From positions 395,564-459,563 of the forward strand of contig NZ_JAHKQT010000023.1 of NCBI RefSeq assembly GCF_018861145.1: a DNA stretch of 64,000 nucleotides. The letters run 5' to 3'. Each line of letters opens with the position of its first letter. Positions within the stretch are counted from its first letter, which is position 1. Positions 1 through 8,511 of the stretch are shown here, in pieces. The position numbers and the translations under genes are program-made. Below the pieces are notes generated by a model, which did not search any database, had not been told where the DNA came from, and saw nothing but the letters and a program-made list of their open reading frames with translations. This stretch comes from Poseidonibacter lekithochrous (GTDB taxonomy: Bacteria; Campylobacterota; Campylobacteria; Campylobacterales; Arcobacteraceae).

Positions 1-32
1 TGTTTAAAAGTGGCAATTCATGACCTGACCCC
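1..32 (-). mobile_element. Right end of a RAYT-derived element (cut by window edge)
   Basis: The first 32 bases match the right terminal repeat of the complete element at 1579-1872 (core TTCATGACCTGACCCC). The rest of this copy lies outside the window. It bounds module A on its left. Confidence 0.75.
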
Positions 33-83
33 TATTTCAAACAGGTCATATGTAAAATACTATTTAGAACTATTTTAGATAGA

Positions 84-1574
84 ATGTTTAAATATTACAA
101 AAGTTATAAAATTTCTAAAAAAATACCTAAAATGCTTTCTAGAACATTAAAAGATATTCAAAGTATATCACCCAATAAAAAGAAAATTTCTGCCATGTAT
201 GTATATGATATGTTTATTGAAAGAATATATTATCTTGTTGATTTTAATTTTAATAATGAAGATACAAAAATACTTTATAATAAGATTAATAAAATTATTG
301 AAAAAATGATTATGAAAATAGATATATTGAAATTCCAATACCTAAAAATATTTTGGAAAAAGAACTTTTTGAACTTTATTGGTTTAATTCAAGTCTTAAA
401 CATAAAGTTATAAGGCCATATTTTGTTAAACTATCTATGCGCGATTTAATATATGTATATTTAGATTCTTTGAATTCACACACAACAACATCAAATACTT
501 TCGTAAGAAAATATATTATAGATAATAATTTATCTATAGTTTTAACAGAAGATTTATTTAATCCAGTATCTGATTATTTTATAAATTTTATTAAATATGA
601 AATTGATAATGATAAGTTGAACAAAGTTTTATATGAAATTAAAACAATACAAGAGTATTTATATAAAGTAAAATATATTTACAAAGAGGATGTAAGAACA
701 TTGATTTTTGAAAGTTTAAATAATCCACATTTTAAAAATTATATTGTAGATTTAATTCAATTTATGGATTCTTTGAGACCAAAACTATCGAAACTATTCC
801 AAATTCAGTTAGTAAAAAGGTTTATTGAGAATCTTATATCAAAAAATGATATTAATATTTCAATTAATCAAACTTATTTTAAAGGTTTTGATAAATTTAA
901 AGATATTGATATATTATATCTAAATGAAGTTTTAACTTCAAAAGAAGCTATTCAATACTTGAAAGATTGTATGGATGTATATAAAAATTTAATTAATCAA
1001 CTGATAGAAATTGATTATTTTAAATATAAATATACTATTGATAAATATTTCATCAAGTATGAAAAATATAAAATTACTTTAAATATAAAATGAAAAAATA
1101 TATTTTTTTGATATACCTGTTTATAGATTATCTCGTGAAGATTATAAAAGTGAGATTAACAAGAATATAAGAAGAAATTATAATAATTTTTTTATGAACA
1201 AAGATGGAATAAAAAGAAATAAATTAATTACTTTTGAAAGCTATTACGAGAAATCAATAAAATATTATGATATCTGGGATTATAACGAAACTATAGGTTA
1301 TATAAAACTATACACATTAGGAACTCAAGTTAGAGGAGAATACTACCAACATAAATCAACTAGAATTAGAAAAACTAGAACTAAATCATTTATTTTCAAA
1401 ACACATAAACTTAGTCCTGAAATAAGTATTCATAATAAAACTAATTCTGAAATATATATCATAATTTTAGATTATTTGGAAAATTGTAAATTTGAATTAA
1501 AAAAAAGATTTATTGATATAAATAATTTTAGAAATATTGGACAGTATATTGATTGGAATAAATTAATTGAATAA
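84..1574 (+). pseudogene. Unknown gene of module A, probably one gene broken by two frameshifts
   Basis: Three consecutive open segments (84-413, 353-1093, 1194-1574) appear to be pieces of one protein of roughly 490 residues. At the A6 run at 301-306, a one-step frame change joins the first piece to an open stretch reading KNDYENRYIEIPIPKNIL, which runs straight into the second piece at its TTG 'start' (353). At the A-rich 1087-1098 a second change joins the second piece to an open stretch reading YFFDIPVYRLSREDYKSE, which runs into the third piece well before its nominal ATG at 1194. The product is lysine-, isoleucine- and asparagine-rich and apparently soluble, with no domain I recognise. 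It sits alone between two inverted element ends, the usual position for cargo here. Either the gene is decayed or the A-runs hold sequencing errors. Confidence 0.55.
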
Positions 1575-1578
1575 ATAA

Positions 1579-1872
1579 GGGGTCAGGTCATGAACTGCCA
1601 CTTTTAATAATCTTAGATATACTCGAAGAAGAAATCTTTAAATATCTTGCTATTTCACTTTGCTTATATCCACCACTAAAAACATAAAACAGATGTGTTC
1701 TACAATATATATTTTTTTTCTACTGCTCTATTATATACATGATGAAATCCTGCTAATTTAATTCTCATTCGTCTTGACATTATAAATCCTTTTGGATTTT
1801 TAATAATATTATATCTTATTTTATTGAAAACAGCTGATCTTGTTTAAAAGTGGCAATTCATGACCTGACCCC
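1579..1872 (-). mobile_element. RAYT-derived non-autonomous element, copy 1 (about 294 bp)
   Basis: The ends are 27-bp inverted repeats (1579-1605 and 1846-1872, one mismatch) with core GGGGTCAGGTCATGAA. Inside, on the minus strand, are the first and last codons of a Y1 (IS200-like/REP-associated) transposase without its middle. A near-identical copy lies at 2902-3194 in the same orientation, with the same internal deletion, so the deleted form itself has been copied. It separates modules A and B. Confidence 0.75.
1588..1780 (-). pseudogene. Y1/RAYT transposase remnant, internally deleted
   Basis: The minus strand starts with ATG at 1780 and reads MSRRMRIKLAGFHHVYNRAV, the typical N-terminus of REP-associated tyrosine transposases (basic start, then H-V-x-N/S-R). 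A stop follows soon after. The catalytic HUH and tyrosine region is missing. A different frame then gives a C-terminal helix-turn-helix-like piece (YKQSEIARYLKISSSSISKI), whose stop codon at 1588-1590 lies within the terminal inverted repeat. It cannot make an active transposase. Confidence 0.7.
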
Positions 1873-1908
1873 TATTCTAACCCCTATTCTCCTATTCTAC
1901 TATTCTTT
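1870..1908. repeat. Short tandem repeat of CCTATTCT-like units
   Basis: Immediately outside the element's right end the sequence repeats CCCTATTCT / CCTATTCT / ACTATTCT about four times. It starts with the last C residues of the terminal repeat, so it looks like slippage or repeated insertion at the element junction. Confidence 0.5.
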
Positions 1909-2152
1909 TTGATGGATATAAAAGGTTCATTTCTTACTACAAATATTTTGTTTTGTTTTTGAAGTTTATAAACTAAAACTTCTATATATTAAATAATAAT
2001 TTATTATGCTATTATTTTATTATAAATATAAAGTTAGATACAAGGTATAAAATATTAAAGAAGAATACTATTTAATAAAGCAATCATTTCCTCATTTAGA
2101 TGTAAAAATAAATAAGATTTATTGTCCTACAAATATACAACATTTAAAAACA

Positions 2153-2872
2153 TTGATATCCTTTATGATAGGTAGCATAGAAGTATATTTATATAATGAA
2201 GAGAATGGACAACGAGAAGATTTAACTGAAAGTTTAGGTAATAAAAAATTTAATGTGTATGAACATAGATTTGAATTAGTTAGACCAGTAAAAGTTGTAT
2301 ATTCTACTCCTCATTTAAAAAATAAATATCTTTCATTTTATACACTATCTGATATAAATCCAGATTTTTTACCCAAATTTTTTATGTTTAATCATGTTTA
2401 TATAATAAAAGGTGGAATAGAACATCAATTCGCAGCTGATAGAATTAGTTGTAATATAGAAGATCATAATAAAAGACAAACTTATGGTAATGATTATGAA
2501 AGATTTATTGCTGATAAATATAAATATAATGGCTATGACGTAGAAGATAGAGGAATAAAAAACTCTTTTAATGATGGTGGCTTAGATATTATTGCAAGAA
2601 AAGATAATAAACTTATTTTAGTTCAATGTAAAAACTGGACAATGTCAAATAGTTATAAAATAAATCAGAAAGACATTAGAGCATTTGTAGGAGATTGTTT
2701 TTTATATCTACAGAATATTAACTTAGAGGAGATAAAAGTGTCTTATCATTTTATTGTATCTCATGATAATATATTAACAAAATCGGCAGAGATATTCTTA
2801 AAACAAAATACTTTTATTAAATTTAAATGTGTTGCATTTCAAGGTGATACTTTGATAAAAGATGAGAAGTGA
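2153..2872 (+). CDS. Mrr-like restriction endonuclease domain protein (module B)
   Basis: The C-terminal half has the Mrr_cat PD-(D/E)xK nuclease pattern. A YGNDYERFIADKY helix comes first, then GYDVEDRG, then NDGGLDIIA with the catalytic Asp, then ILVQCKNW with the catalytic Gln-Cys-Lys, and IRAFVGD after it. Mrr-type enzymes cut modified or foreign DNA. The N-terminal half (about residues 1-110) is of no family I recognise. The listed start is a TTG without a clear Shine-Dalgarno site, and the frame stays open upstream to about 2051 with protein-like sequence. The true start may therefore have been lost or may lie upstream, and the gene may be 5'-incomplete. It is the only gene between two element ends and is plausibly a defence gene. 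Confidence 0.7.
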   Translation: MISFMIGSIEVYLYNEENGQREDLTESLGNKKFNVYEHRFELVRPVKVVYSTPHLKNKYLSFYTLSDINPDFLPKFFMFNHVYIIKGGIEHQFAADRISCNIEDHNKRQTYGNDYERFIADKYKYNGYDVEDRGIKNSFNDGGLDIIARKDNKLILVQCKNWTMSNSYKINQKDIRAFVGDCFLYLQNINLEEIKVSYHFIVSHDNILTKSAEIFLKQNTFIKFKCVAFQGDTLIKDEK

Positions 2873-2901
2873 TAATAAAATGAATTCATATAATAAAATA
2901 A

Positions 2902-3194
2902 GGGGGCAGGTCATGAACTGCCACTTTTAATAATCTTAGATATACTCGAAGAAGAAATCTTTAAATATCTTGCTATTTCACTTTGCTTATATCCATCAAT
3001 AAAAGCATAAAACAGATATGTTCTGCAATATATATTTTATTTCTACTGCTCGATTATATACGTGATGAAAACCTGCTAATTCAATTCTCGTTCGTCTTGA
3101 CATTATAAATCCTTTTGGATTCTTGATAATATTATATATTATTTTATTAAAAACAGCTGGTCTTGTTTAAAAGTGCCAATTCATGACCTGACCC
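2902..3194 (-). mobile_element. RAYT-derived non-autonomous element, copy 2 (about 293 bp)
   Basis: This is a full-length relative of the element at 1579-1872 with scattered substitutions, the same orientation, the same internal deletion and the same inverted ends. The left end has G for T (GGGGGCAGGTCATGAA) and the right end lacks one C. It closes module B and abuts the end of priA. Confidence 0.75.
2911..3103 (-). pseudogene. Y1/RAYT transposase remnant, second copy
   Basis: The ATG at 3103 reads MSRRTRIELAGFHHVYNRAV and continues about 15 codons further than the other copy before a stop. The C-terminal helix-turn-helix-like piece reappears before the stop at 2911-2913. The central catalytic domain is absent, so it is non-functional. 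Confidence 0.7.
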
Positions 3195-3225
3195 TATTTT
3201 CAAATATCAACATAATCTTGTTACC

Positions 3226-5073
3226 TTAGTAAATTGTATCCATATCAATAGAAGCCATAGTTGAAGTTATAGAATGAAGTGAAGTAAGTAAGGCTTTTAC
3301 ATTTGAAGATCGCAAGATTATTTCATATCTGTATTTATTTGCCATTTTAAAAATAGGAGATTGCCCAAAACCAACTACTTCTATGTCTTTGTTTTGTTTT
3401 AATTTTTTTACATAAAAATCAAGTTCATCTTTTACTTTTAAACCATTTGTATGTGCAAATATTACTTTTGCCATTTTTAAATATGGTGGATATAAATCTT
3501 CTCTAAATTCTAGTTCTGTTTCTAGAAATTCTTCATAATTTGATTCATTTAAATAGTAGTTGAAAAATTCTTCATTTTTTGTCTGAATTATAACTTCCCC
3601 CTCACCTTTTCTTCCACTTCGTCCTGAAATTTGAATAAGCAGTGATAAAGCTCTTTCTCTTGCTTTATACGAGTTCATATTAAGTAAAGAATCAATTCCT
3701 AAAACAACTGCTAATTTAACATTGTGATAATCATGACCTTTTGAAAGCATTTGTGTTCCAACTAAAATATCAATTTCACCTTTATTAAACTCATTTAATA
3801 TTGTTTTTAATTGTGTATTTGTTTTTACCTTATCTCTATCAAATCTTTTGATTACTTTATCTTTAAAGATTTCATTTAGCTCTTCTTCAATTTGTGCAGT
3901 TCCAACTCTTAAGTTATGAATAACTCCAGTTTTACAAGTTGGACAAAACTCAGGGATTTTTTCTGTATAACCACAATAATGACACTTTAATGCTAAGTCA
4001 TTTTTATGTAAACTCATAGAAACCGAGCAATAAGGACACTCAACTGACTTTCCACAAGATGTACATATTTGATACTTAAAGTTTGCCCTTGTTGGCAAAA
4101 ATACAATCACTTGATTCTTTGACTCCAAAGTTTTTGAAATTTGATTTAAAATAGGAATAGACAAACTTGAATCACTATCATCAAACTTATACTTTTTACT
4201 AGTATCATGATAAGTTTGAGTAAGTCTTATAAATGGTACTTTATGAAAAGAAGACGTCGAAACTGTCGCACTTCCAAGTACTAGTTGAATATCAAATTTC
4301 TTTGCAATATAAATAGCTAAATCTTTAGTATTAAATCTAGGTTTTGAATCACTTTTATATGATTCATCATGCTCTTCATCTACAACAATTACACCAAGGT
4401 TTTTATATGGTAAGAAAAGTGCAGATCTTGCCCCTGCTATTAGTTTTATACTTCCTTCTTGCAAACCTTGAAGTATTTCTAGTTTTTTCTTTTTTGTGAT
4501 TTTTGAATGCCAAATAGCAACACTTTTATCAAAAACTTTTTCTAATCTTTTTTGCATTTGAGGAGTTAGAGAGATTTCAGGCATTAATAAAATTGCTTGT
4601 TTATTTTCGTTTAGATGATTTTCTATAATCTTTATATAAATCTCTGTTTTTCCTGAACCTGTATTTGCAAAAAGTAGTGCTTGTTTTTTCTTATTTAAAA
4701 AGGCATAAGCTTTTGTTTGTTCACTTGAAAGTTCAATATTACAATCAAAAGAATATTTGTCATCTTTATCTTTAAATTCTTTATTAAAAGGGATATAGAC
4801 ACTTAAAGCTTCACCAAGTGAGCAAACATAGTACTGAGATACAAACTTTGCTGTTTCAAGCATTTGCTTATCATAGTATTCTTCAGTAATCTCTTCTATC
4901 CTAACACACTTAAATTCTGGCTTTTCAACTTTTTGTATAACAACTGCATCATTTAAAACTTTTCGTCTTTGCAATTTTACTAATACTTTTGAACCTATTT
5001 TTATTTCTTCTTCGCTTTGGTATGTAAGATTATTTAAAGGAGATTTTAATAGTGCTACTTCATAATAAAACAT
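3226..5073 (-). CDS. priA: Primosomal protein N' (PriA helicase)
   Basis: Superfamily 2 DNA helicase that reloads the replisome at collapsed forks. The 615 residues show an N-terminal DNA-binding region, Walker A NTGSGKTE (about 137-144), the DEEH box (about 232-235), a zinc-binding insert of paired cysteines (CTSCGKSVECPYC, CHYC, CPTC; about 335-385) and helicase motifs V and VI ending with ISGRSGRKGEG. The protein is slightly shorter than E. coli PriA, as is usual in Campylobacterota. The start overlaps the stop of the upstream pseudopilin gene, so it is the last gene of a four-gene minus-strand operon. The stop lies about 30 bases from element copy 2. Confidence 0.95.
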   Translation of the reverse strand: MFYYEVALLKSPLNNLTYQSEEEIKIGSKVLVKLQRRKVLNDAVVIQKVEKPEFKCVRIEEITEEYYDKQMLETAKFVSQYYVCSLGEALSVYIPFNKEFKDKDDKYSFDCNIELSSEQTKAYAFLNKKKQALLFANTGSGKTEIYIKIIENHLNENKQAILLMPEISLTPQMQKRLEKVFDKSVAIWHSKITKKKKLEILQGLQEGSIKLIAGARSALFLPYKNLGVIVVDEEHDESYKSDSKPRFNTKDLAIYIAKKFDIQLVLGSATVSTSSFHKVPFIRLTQTYHDTSKKYKFDDSDSSLSIPILNQISKTLESKNQVIVFLPTRANFKYQICTSCGKSVECPYCSVSMSLHKNDLALKCHYCGYTEKIPEFCPTCKTGVIHNLRVGTAQIEEELNEIFKDKVIKRFDRDKVKTNTQLKTILNEFNKGEIDILVGTQMLSKGHDYHNVKLAVVLGIDSLLNMNSYKARERALSLLIQISGRSGRKGEGEVIIQTKNEEFFNYYLNESNYEEFLETELEFREDLYPPYLKMAKVIFAHTNGLKVKDELDFYVKKLKQNKDIEVVGFGQSPIFKMANKYRYEIILRSSNVKALLTSLHSITSTMASIDMDTIY

Positions 5074-5507
5074 TATTCAATTTCCTTACATATTTCAAAA
5101 CTGCTTTTACATATAAAATTGTTATCTTCCAAAGAAAATAATACTTTTTTACTTGAACTTAATAAATATTCATAAGAAGATTGTGAAGTTTTTATCCATT
5201 TACCAATTTCATTTATACTTGAAGTTGTTGAAACTATTGAAAATTCTATTACATTGTTAAATAAAGATTCATTATTTTTCTCAACTATTGCTGAATCTAA
5301 ACTAGTGATATCAGAAGACTGTGCTAATAATATTTGATTAGTTTTAAACTTATTAATTCCATTTCTAATAAGTGCAATATTTGACTTAAGTTCTGTGATT
5401 TTTGAAGTACTTGTTATCATATCAAATTTTGGAATTGCAAATGTTAATATTATTGAAATTGTTGCAATTACAATTAACAATTCTAATAGGCTAAAAGATT
5501 TGTGCAT
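5073..5507 (-). CDS. Type II secretion/type IV pilin-like prepilin
   Basis: The N-terminus MHKSFSLLELLIVIATISII is a type III prepilin signal: a short basic leader, then a hydrophobic helix with the conserved Glu five residues after the cleavage site (F-S-L-L-E-L). The body of 144 residues is a small pseudopilin-like domain with two cysteines near the C-terminus (CKSSFEIC). It probably enters a pseudopilus or pilus assembled elsewhere, since no assembly genes lie nearby. It overlaps by one base both priA downstream and the small gene upstream. Confidence 0.85.
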   Translation of the reverse strand: MHKSFSLLELLIVIATISIILTFAIPKFDMITSTSKITELKSNIALIRNGINKFKTNQILLAQSSDITSLDSAIVEKNNESLFNNVIEFSIVSTTSSINEIGKWIKTSQSSYEYLLSSSKKVLFSLEDNNFICKSSFEICKEIE

Positions 5508-5716
5508 TAAAATCTTGCTAATTTTGTTGTAATCTGGTCTACATCATCTTTAAATGTTGAATATTCTTGAGTTATCCTAATATAAGCAGCTAATAAATCT
5601 TTTGTATCATTACTTTTTTCTAAATCTAAATATTTTGTAAGTTCTTTTTCCATGTTAGGAGTTACGTTAATAGTATATGCCATATTATTAATATGGAAAG
5701 TAATATCTTTATTCAC
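5507..5716 (-). CDS. Small ZapA-like protein
   Basis: A 69-residue protein with a predicted beta-hairpin (ITFHINNMAYTINVTP) followed by helices, the order seen in ZapA cell-division proteins. The match is by pattern only. It overlaps a coiled-coil gene upstream by 8 bases and the pseudopilin gene downstream by one, so all are translationally coupled. A ZapA/ZapB-type pair is an inference. Confidence 0.6.
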   Translation of the reverse strand: MNKDITFHINNMAYTINVTPNMEKELTKYLDLEKSNDTKDLLAAYIRITQEYSTFKDDVDQITTKLARF

Positions 5717-5909
5717 CTTTTTGTGCCTTTATTAGATTCAGTGTACTATCTATTCTTAGAAACATATCCTGATTATTTCTTGCTAATTCATCATTATCAT
5801 TTTGTAAAGAATCAAGTTCTTGTTTCAATGACTGATTTTCTAGCTTTAATCTTTCATAATCATGTAATAGTTTATCAATTTTTGTATTTAATGTTTCTAT
5901 TATTTCCAT
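5709..5909 (-). CDS. Small coiled-coil protein, ZapB-like
   Basis: The 66 residues form almost wholly one heptad-repeat coiled coil (IDKLLHDYERLKLENQSLKQ and onward), like ZapB or other short division-associated coiled coils. It is the first gene of the minus-strand operon ending in priA. Function is not certain. Confidence 0.6.
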   Translation of the reverse strand: MEIIETLNTKIDKLLHDYERLKLENQSLKQELDSLQNDNDELARNNQDMFLRIDSTLNLIKAQKGE

Positions 5910-5964
5910 AAGCGCATTCTACCTAAATTTTCCTAGTAAAAAAATTTAAATAATAGTTATTTCG

Positions 5965-6372
5965 CTAATTTACTTCATTTATAAAAATATTTGCTACTTG
6001 GTACAACATTGCAACTGATTTTCCCCATTGAGAATAATCATCTATATCTTTACTATCAAAGCCAAATTTTTCTGTTATTTTGTTAATTAAATCTTTTTCA
6101 TTAACATGAAAATCATTGTCAATATGAATTAATATCATTAGTTCTAAAAGAATTATTCTTTGACTTCTTTGTGATTTATAATTGTTTAAATTCTCTTCTA
6201 AACAAAAGGAATCAATATCAAATGAATCAACATTTTCAATTCCCATTTCAGTACAATAAGATAGAATTACTTCTTCTTCTCTATGACCACAAGTGCTATC
6301 AATTCTAGCCAAGTAATGTGCTAATTGTAAAAATGAAAATTTTTCTCTTGCTTCTAATTGCATTAGTAACAT
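5965..6372 (-). CDS. TerB-like helical protein
   Basis: A 135-residue all-helical protein with the layout of TerB/DjlA-type domains: an 'LAHYLARIDSTCGHREEEVI' helix pair, then 'LELMILIHIDNDFHVNEKDL' with the acidic DNDFHVNEKD turn typical of TerB repeats. These domains are linked to metal binding and stress response in other bacteria, but the function here is unknown. An AGGAT Shine-Dalgarno site precedes the ATG at 6372. Confidence 0.6.
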   Translation of the reverse strand: MLLMQLEAREKFSFLQLAHYLARIDSTCGHREEEVILSYCTEMGIENVDSFDIDSFCLEENLNNYKSQRSQRIILLELMILIHIDNDFHVNEKDLINKITEKFGFDSKDIDDYSQWGKSVAMLYQVANIFINEVN

Positions 6373-6452
6373 ATATTAAATCCTAATTTATATTTATATT
6401 ATTTAGTATATTATATTCATAAAAAGTTAATCAATAATAAACTATTATTTTA

Positions 6453-7088
6453 TTATGCCCAACCTGGAAATAATTTAATCAATCCACTTGCCATAAATTC
6501 TACAGCAATAGCTGCTAATATTAATCCCATAATTCTTGAAATTACATTTATTCCAATTAAACCAAGTTTTTCTGATAGATAAGCTGCTGCTCTTAAAAAA
6601 ATAAATATATTAAGAATAAGAATTGAAACAATTATACTCATAATTACTAAATGACCAATTCCACTTGAATTATTTGAAAAGACAATAACTGTAGAAATTG
6701 CACCTGGCCCCATAATAAGGGGAATAGCCAAAGGAATAATTGCTAAATCTCTATTTGATACTTTTGCTTCGGCTAACTCTTCTGGAGTTTGTTTAGCACC
6801 TGGAATTTTTGCATTAATCATATTAATAGCAAGACTTAAAAGTAAAATCCCACCTGCAACTCTAAATGCAGGAATTCCAATATTAAAAAAACCTAAAATA
6901 TATGAACCCAACCAAACAGAACATAAAGCTACAAGTAAACCTGCAATTGAAGCATTTTTTGCTAATTGTTGTTTTTCAAGTTTTGATTTTCCTGCCGTTA
7001 AATTTACAAAAATAGGCATAACTGAAAAAGGTCCCATAATTGCAAAAACTCCAAAAAATATTTTTATATAATCTTCTATTTCTAGCAT
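6453..7088 (-). CDS. MarC family integral membrane protein
   Basis: 211 residues with about six membrane segments and the MarC signatures (FGVFAIMGPFSVMPIFVNLT near the start; AIPLIMGPGAISTVI in the middle). MarC proteins are NAAT-like inner-membrane proteins of unresolved substrate. It directly follows a paralogue with no intergenic space, so this is a tandem duplication. Confidence 0.9.
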   Translation of the reverse strand: MLEIEDYIKIFFGVFAIMGPFSVMPIFVNLTAGKSKLEKQQLAKNASIAGLLVALCSVWLGSYILGFFNIGIPAFRVAGGILLLSLAINMINAKIPGAKQTPEELAEAKVSNRDLAIIPLAIPLIMGPGAISTVIVFSNNSSGIGHLVIMSIIVSILILNIFIFLRAAAYLSEKLGLIGINVISRIMGLILAAIAVEFMASGLIKLFPGWA

Positions 7089-7745
7089 CTAAAAACTTTT
7101 AATACTTAAAATTGGGAAAACTACAAGTAATCCAGAAATAATAAACTCAATAGAAATAGAAGCTAAAATAAGTCCCATAACTCTTGAAATAACATTTATA
7201 CCAGTAATTCCAAGTTTCTTAGTAATATAAGTTGAGCCTCTTAATGATAAAAAGATTATTATTGAAATTAAAAAGATTATTATACTCATATAAAAAAGAT
7301 GTATTAAAGTCTTTTCTTGTTGAGAATAAATTATAATTGTAGAAATTGCTCCAGGCCCAGCAATCAAAGGAATAGCAAGTGGAACTACTGCAATTTCACT
7401 AATATTTGTACTTTTTTCATGAGCTTCTTCAAGTTCTTCTTTAGTACTTTTTGCATTTGGTGTTTTAGCATTTAACATATTTATTGCCATTAAAAGAAGT
7501 AAAATACCTCCCGCAATTTTAAATGAAGATATAGATATACCAAAAAATATTAAAATATATTCACCAATCCATACAGAAATAAGTCCTGTAATTCCTGCAG
7601 CTATTGAAGCTGTTTTAGCAGTTTGATTTTTTTGTTGAATAGTTGTATTTGAAGTAAGTGATACAAAAATTGGAATAGCTGCAAAGGGTGAGAAAATTGT
7701 CACAATACCTATAGCTATTTGGATATAATCAGCAAATGATAACAC
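7089..7745 (-). CDS. MarC family integral membrane protein (tandem paralogue)
   Basis: 218 residues that align throughout with the downstream MarC protein (GIVTIFSPFAAIPIFVSLT; AIPLIAGPGAISTII). Both halves of the fold and about six membrane segments are present. Its stop abuts the start of the next gene. The two may form a heteromer or differ in substrate; nothing in the sequence decides. Confidence 0.9.
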   Translation of the reverse strand: MLSFADYIQIAIGIVTIFSPFAAIPIFVSLTSNTTIQQKNQTAKTASIAAGITGLISVWIGEYILIFFGISISSFKIAGGILLLLMAINMLNAKTPNAKSTKEELEEAHEKSTNISEIAVVPLAIPLIAGPGAISTIIIYSQQEKTLIHLFYMSIIIFLISIIIFLSLRGSTYITKKLGITGINVISRVMGLILASISIEFIISGLLVVFPILSIKSF

Positions 7746-7815
7746 GAAAAAACCTTTTATTTATTTTTTCGTATTATATCAGATAATTTTCTATTTATTT
7801 CTTTTTTAATTAGTT

Positions 7816-8511
7816 TTATGCACCTAAGTATTTAGCTCTAATTTCATCAGATTTTACAAGTTCATTTCCTGGTCCTTCAAGTGCAACTACACCATTTTCA
7901 AGAACATAAGCATAATCAGATATTTCTAAAGCAGCAAAGGCATTTTGTTCTACTAATAAAATAGTAATCCCTTCATCTTTTAATCTAACTATTGTTTCAA
8001 ATAGCTCTCCAATAATTTTAGGAGCTAGGCCTAAAGAAGGTTCATCAAGCATTAAAAGTTTTGGGCTTGACATCAAAGCTCTTGCAATTGCTAGCATTTG
8101 TTGTTCCCCTCCACTCATAGTTCCTGCTAATTGACCTTTTTTAGAAACAAGTCTTGGAAATAGTCTAAACATCTCTTCTTGAAGTTCTTCGTACTTATCA
8201 TCATTATTAAATGCACCCATTCTAAGGTTTTCTTCAATAGTAAGATTTTGAAAACATCTTCGTCCTTCGGGAACTAAGGCAATGTCATTTTGAATAATAG
8301 TATGAGTTTTCATTGAAGAAATATCTTCATTTCTAAATGTAATTTCACCATTTTTTTTAACATCATTTACAATAGATTGTAAAGTTGAAGTTTTTCCTGC
8401 ACCATTTGAACCAATTAAAGAAACTATTTGTCCTTCCTTTACTTCGAAATTTACGTTTTTAACACCTTTTATAAGTCCGTAAAACACTTCTAAATTTTTA
8501 ACTTTAAGCAT
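7816..8511 (-). CDS. livF: Branched-chain amino-acid ABC transporter ATPase LivF
   Basis: Second ATPase of the importer. It has Walker A GSNGAGKTST, signature MSGGEQQMLAIARALM, Walker B LLMLDEPSLGL and the switch His replaced by Gln in LLVEQNA, as is normal for LivF. I prefer the ATG at 8511 (MLKVKNLEVFYG), which has a GGAG site about 9 bases upstream inside the end of livG, over a TTG at 8526. The gene overlaps livG by 8 bases and is last in livK-H-M-G-F. Confidence 0.93.
   Translation of the reverse strand: MLKVKNLEVFYGLIKGVKNVNFEVKEGQIVSLIGSNGAGKTSTLQSIVNDVKKNGEITFRNEDISSMKTHTIIQNDIALVPEGRRCFQNLTIEENLRMGAFNNDDKYEELQEEMFRLFPRLVSKKGQLAGTMSGGEQQMLAIARALMSSPKLLMLDEPSLGLAPKIIGELFETIVRLKDEGITILLVEQNAFAALEISDYAYVLENGVVALEGPGNELVKSDEIRAKYLGA

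Noticed and set aside
1579..1605. Resemblance of GGTCAGGTC to the conserved SRP RNA motif
   Set aside because: The rest of the SRP RNA core (GGAAGCAGC) is missing and the sequence is a terminal repeat overlapping transposase codons.
1588..1780. An active transposon gene at 1588-1780
   Set aside because: The catalytic middle is absent and a stop follows the N-terminal codons.
1..3194. Possible CRISPR array from the regular repeats
   Set aside because: The repeats are about 294 bp, carry transposase codons and lie 1-1.5 kb apart with genes between; there are no short spacers.
5693..5911. Plus-strand frame opposite the small coiled-coil gene
   Set aside because: It is a shadow of 5709-5909, which has coiled-coil coding character and translational coupling.
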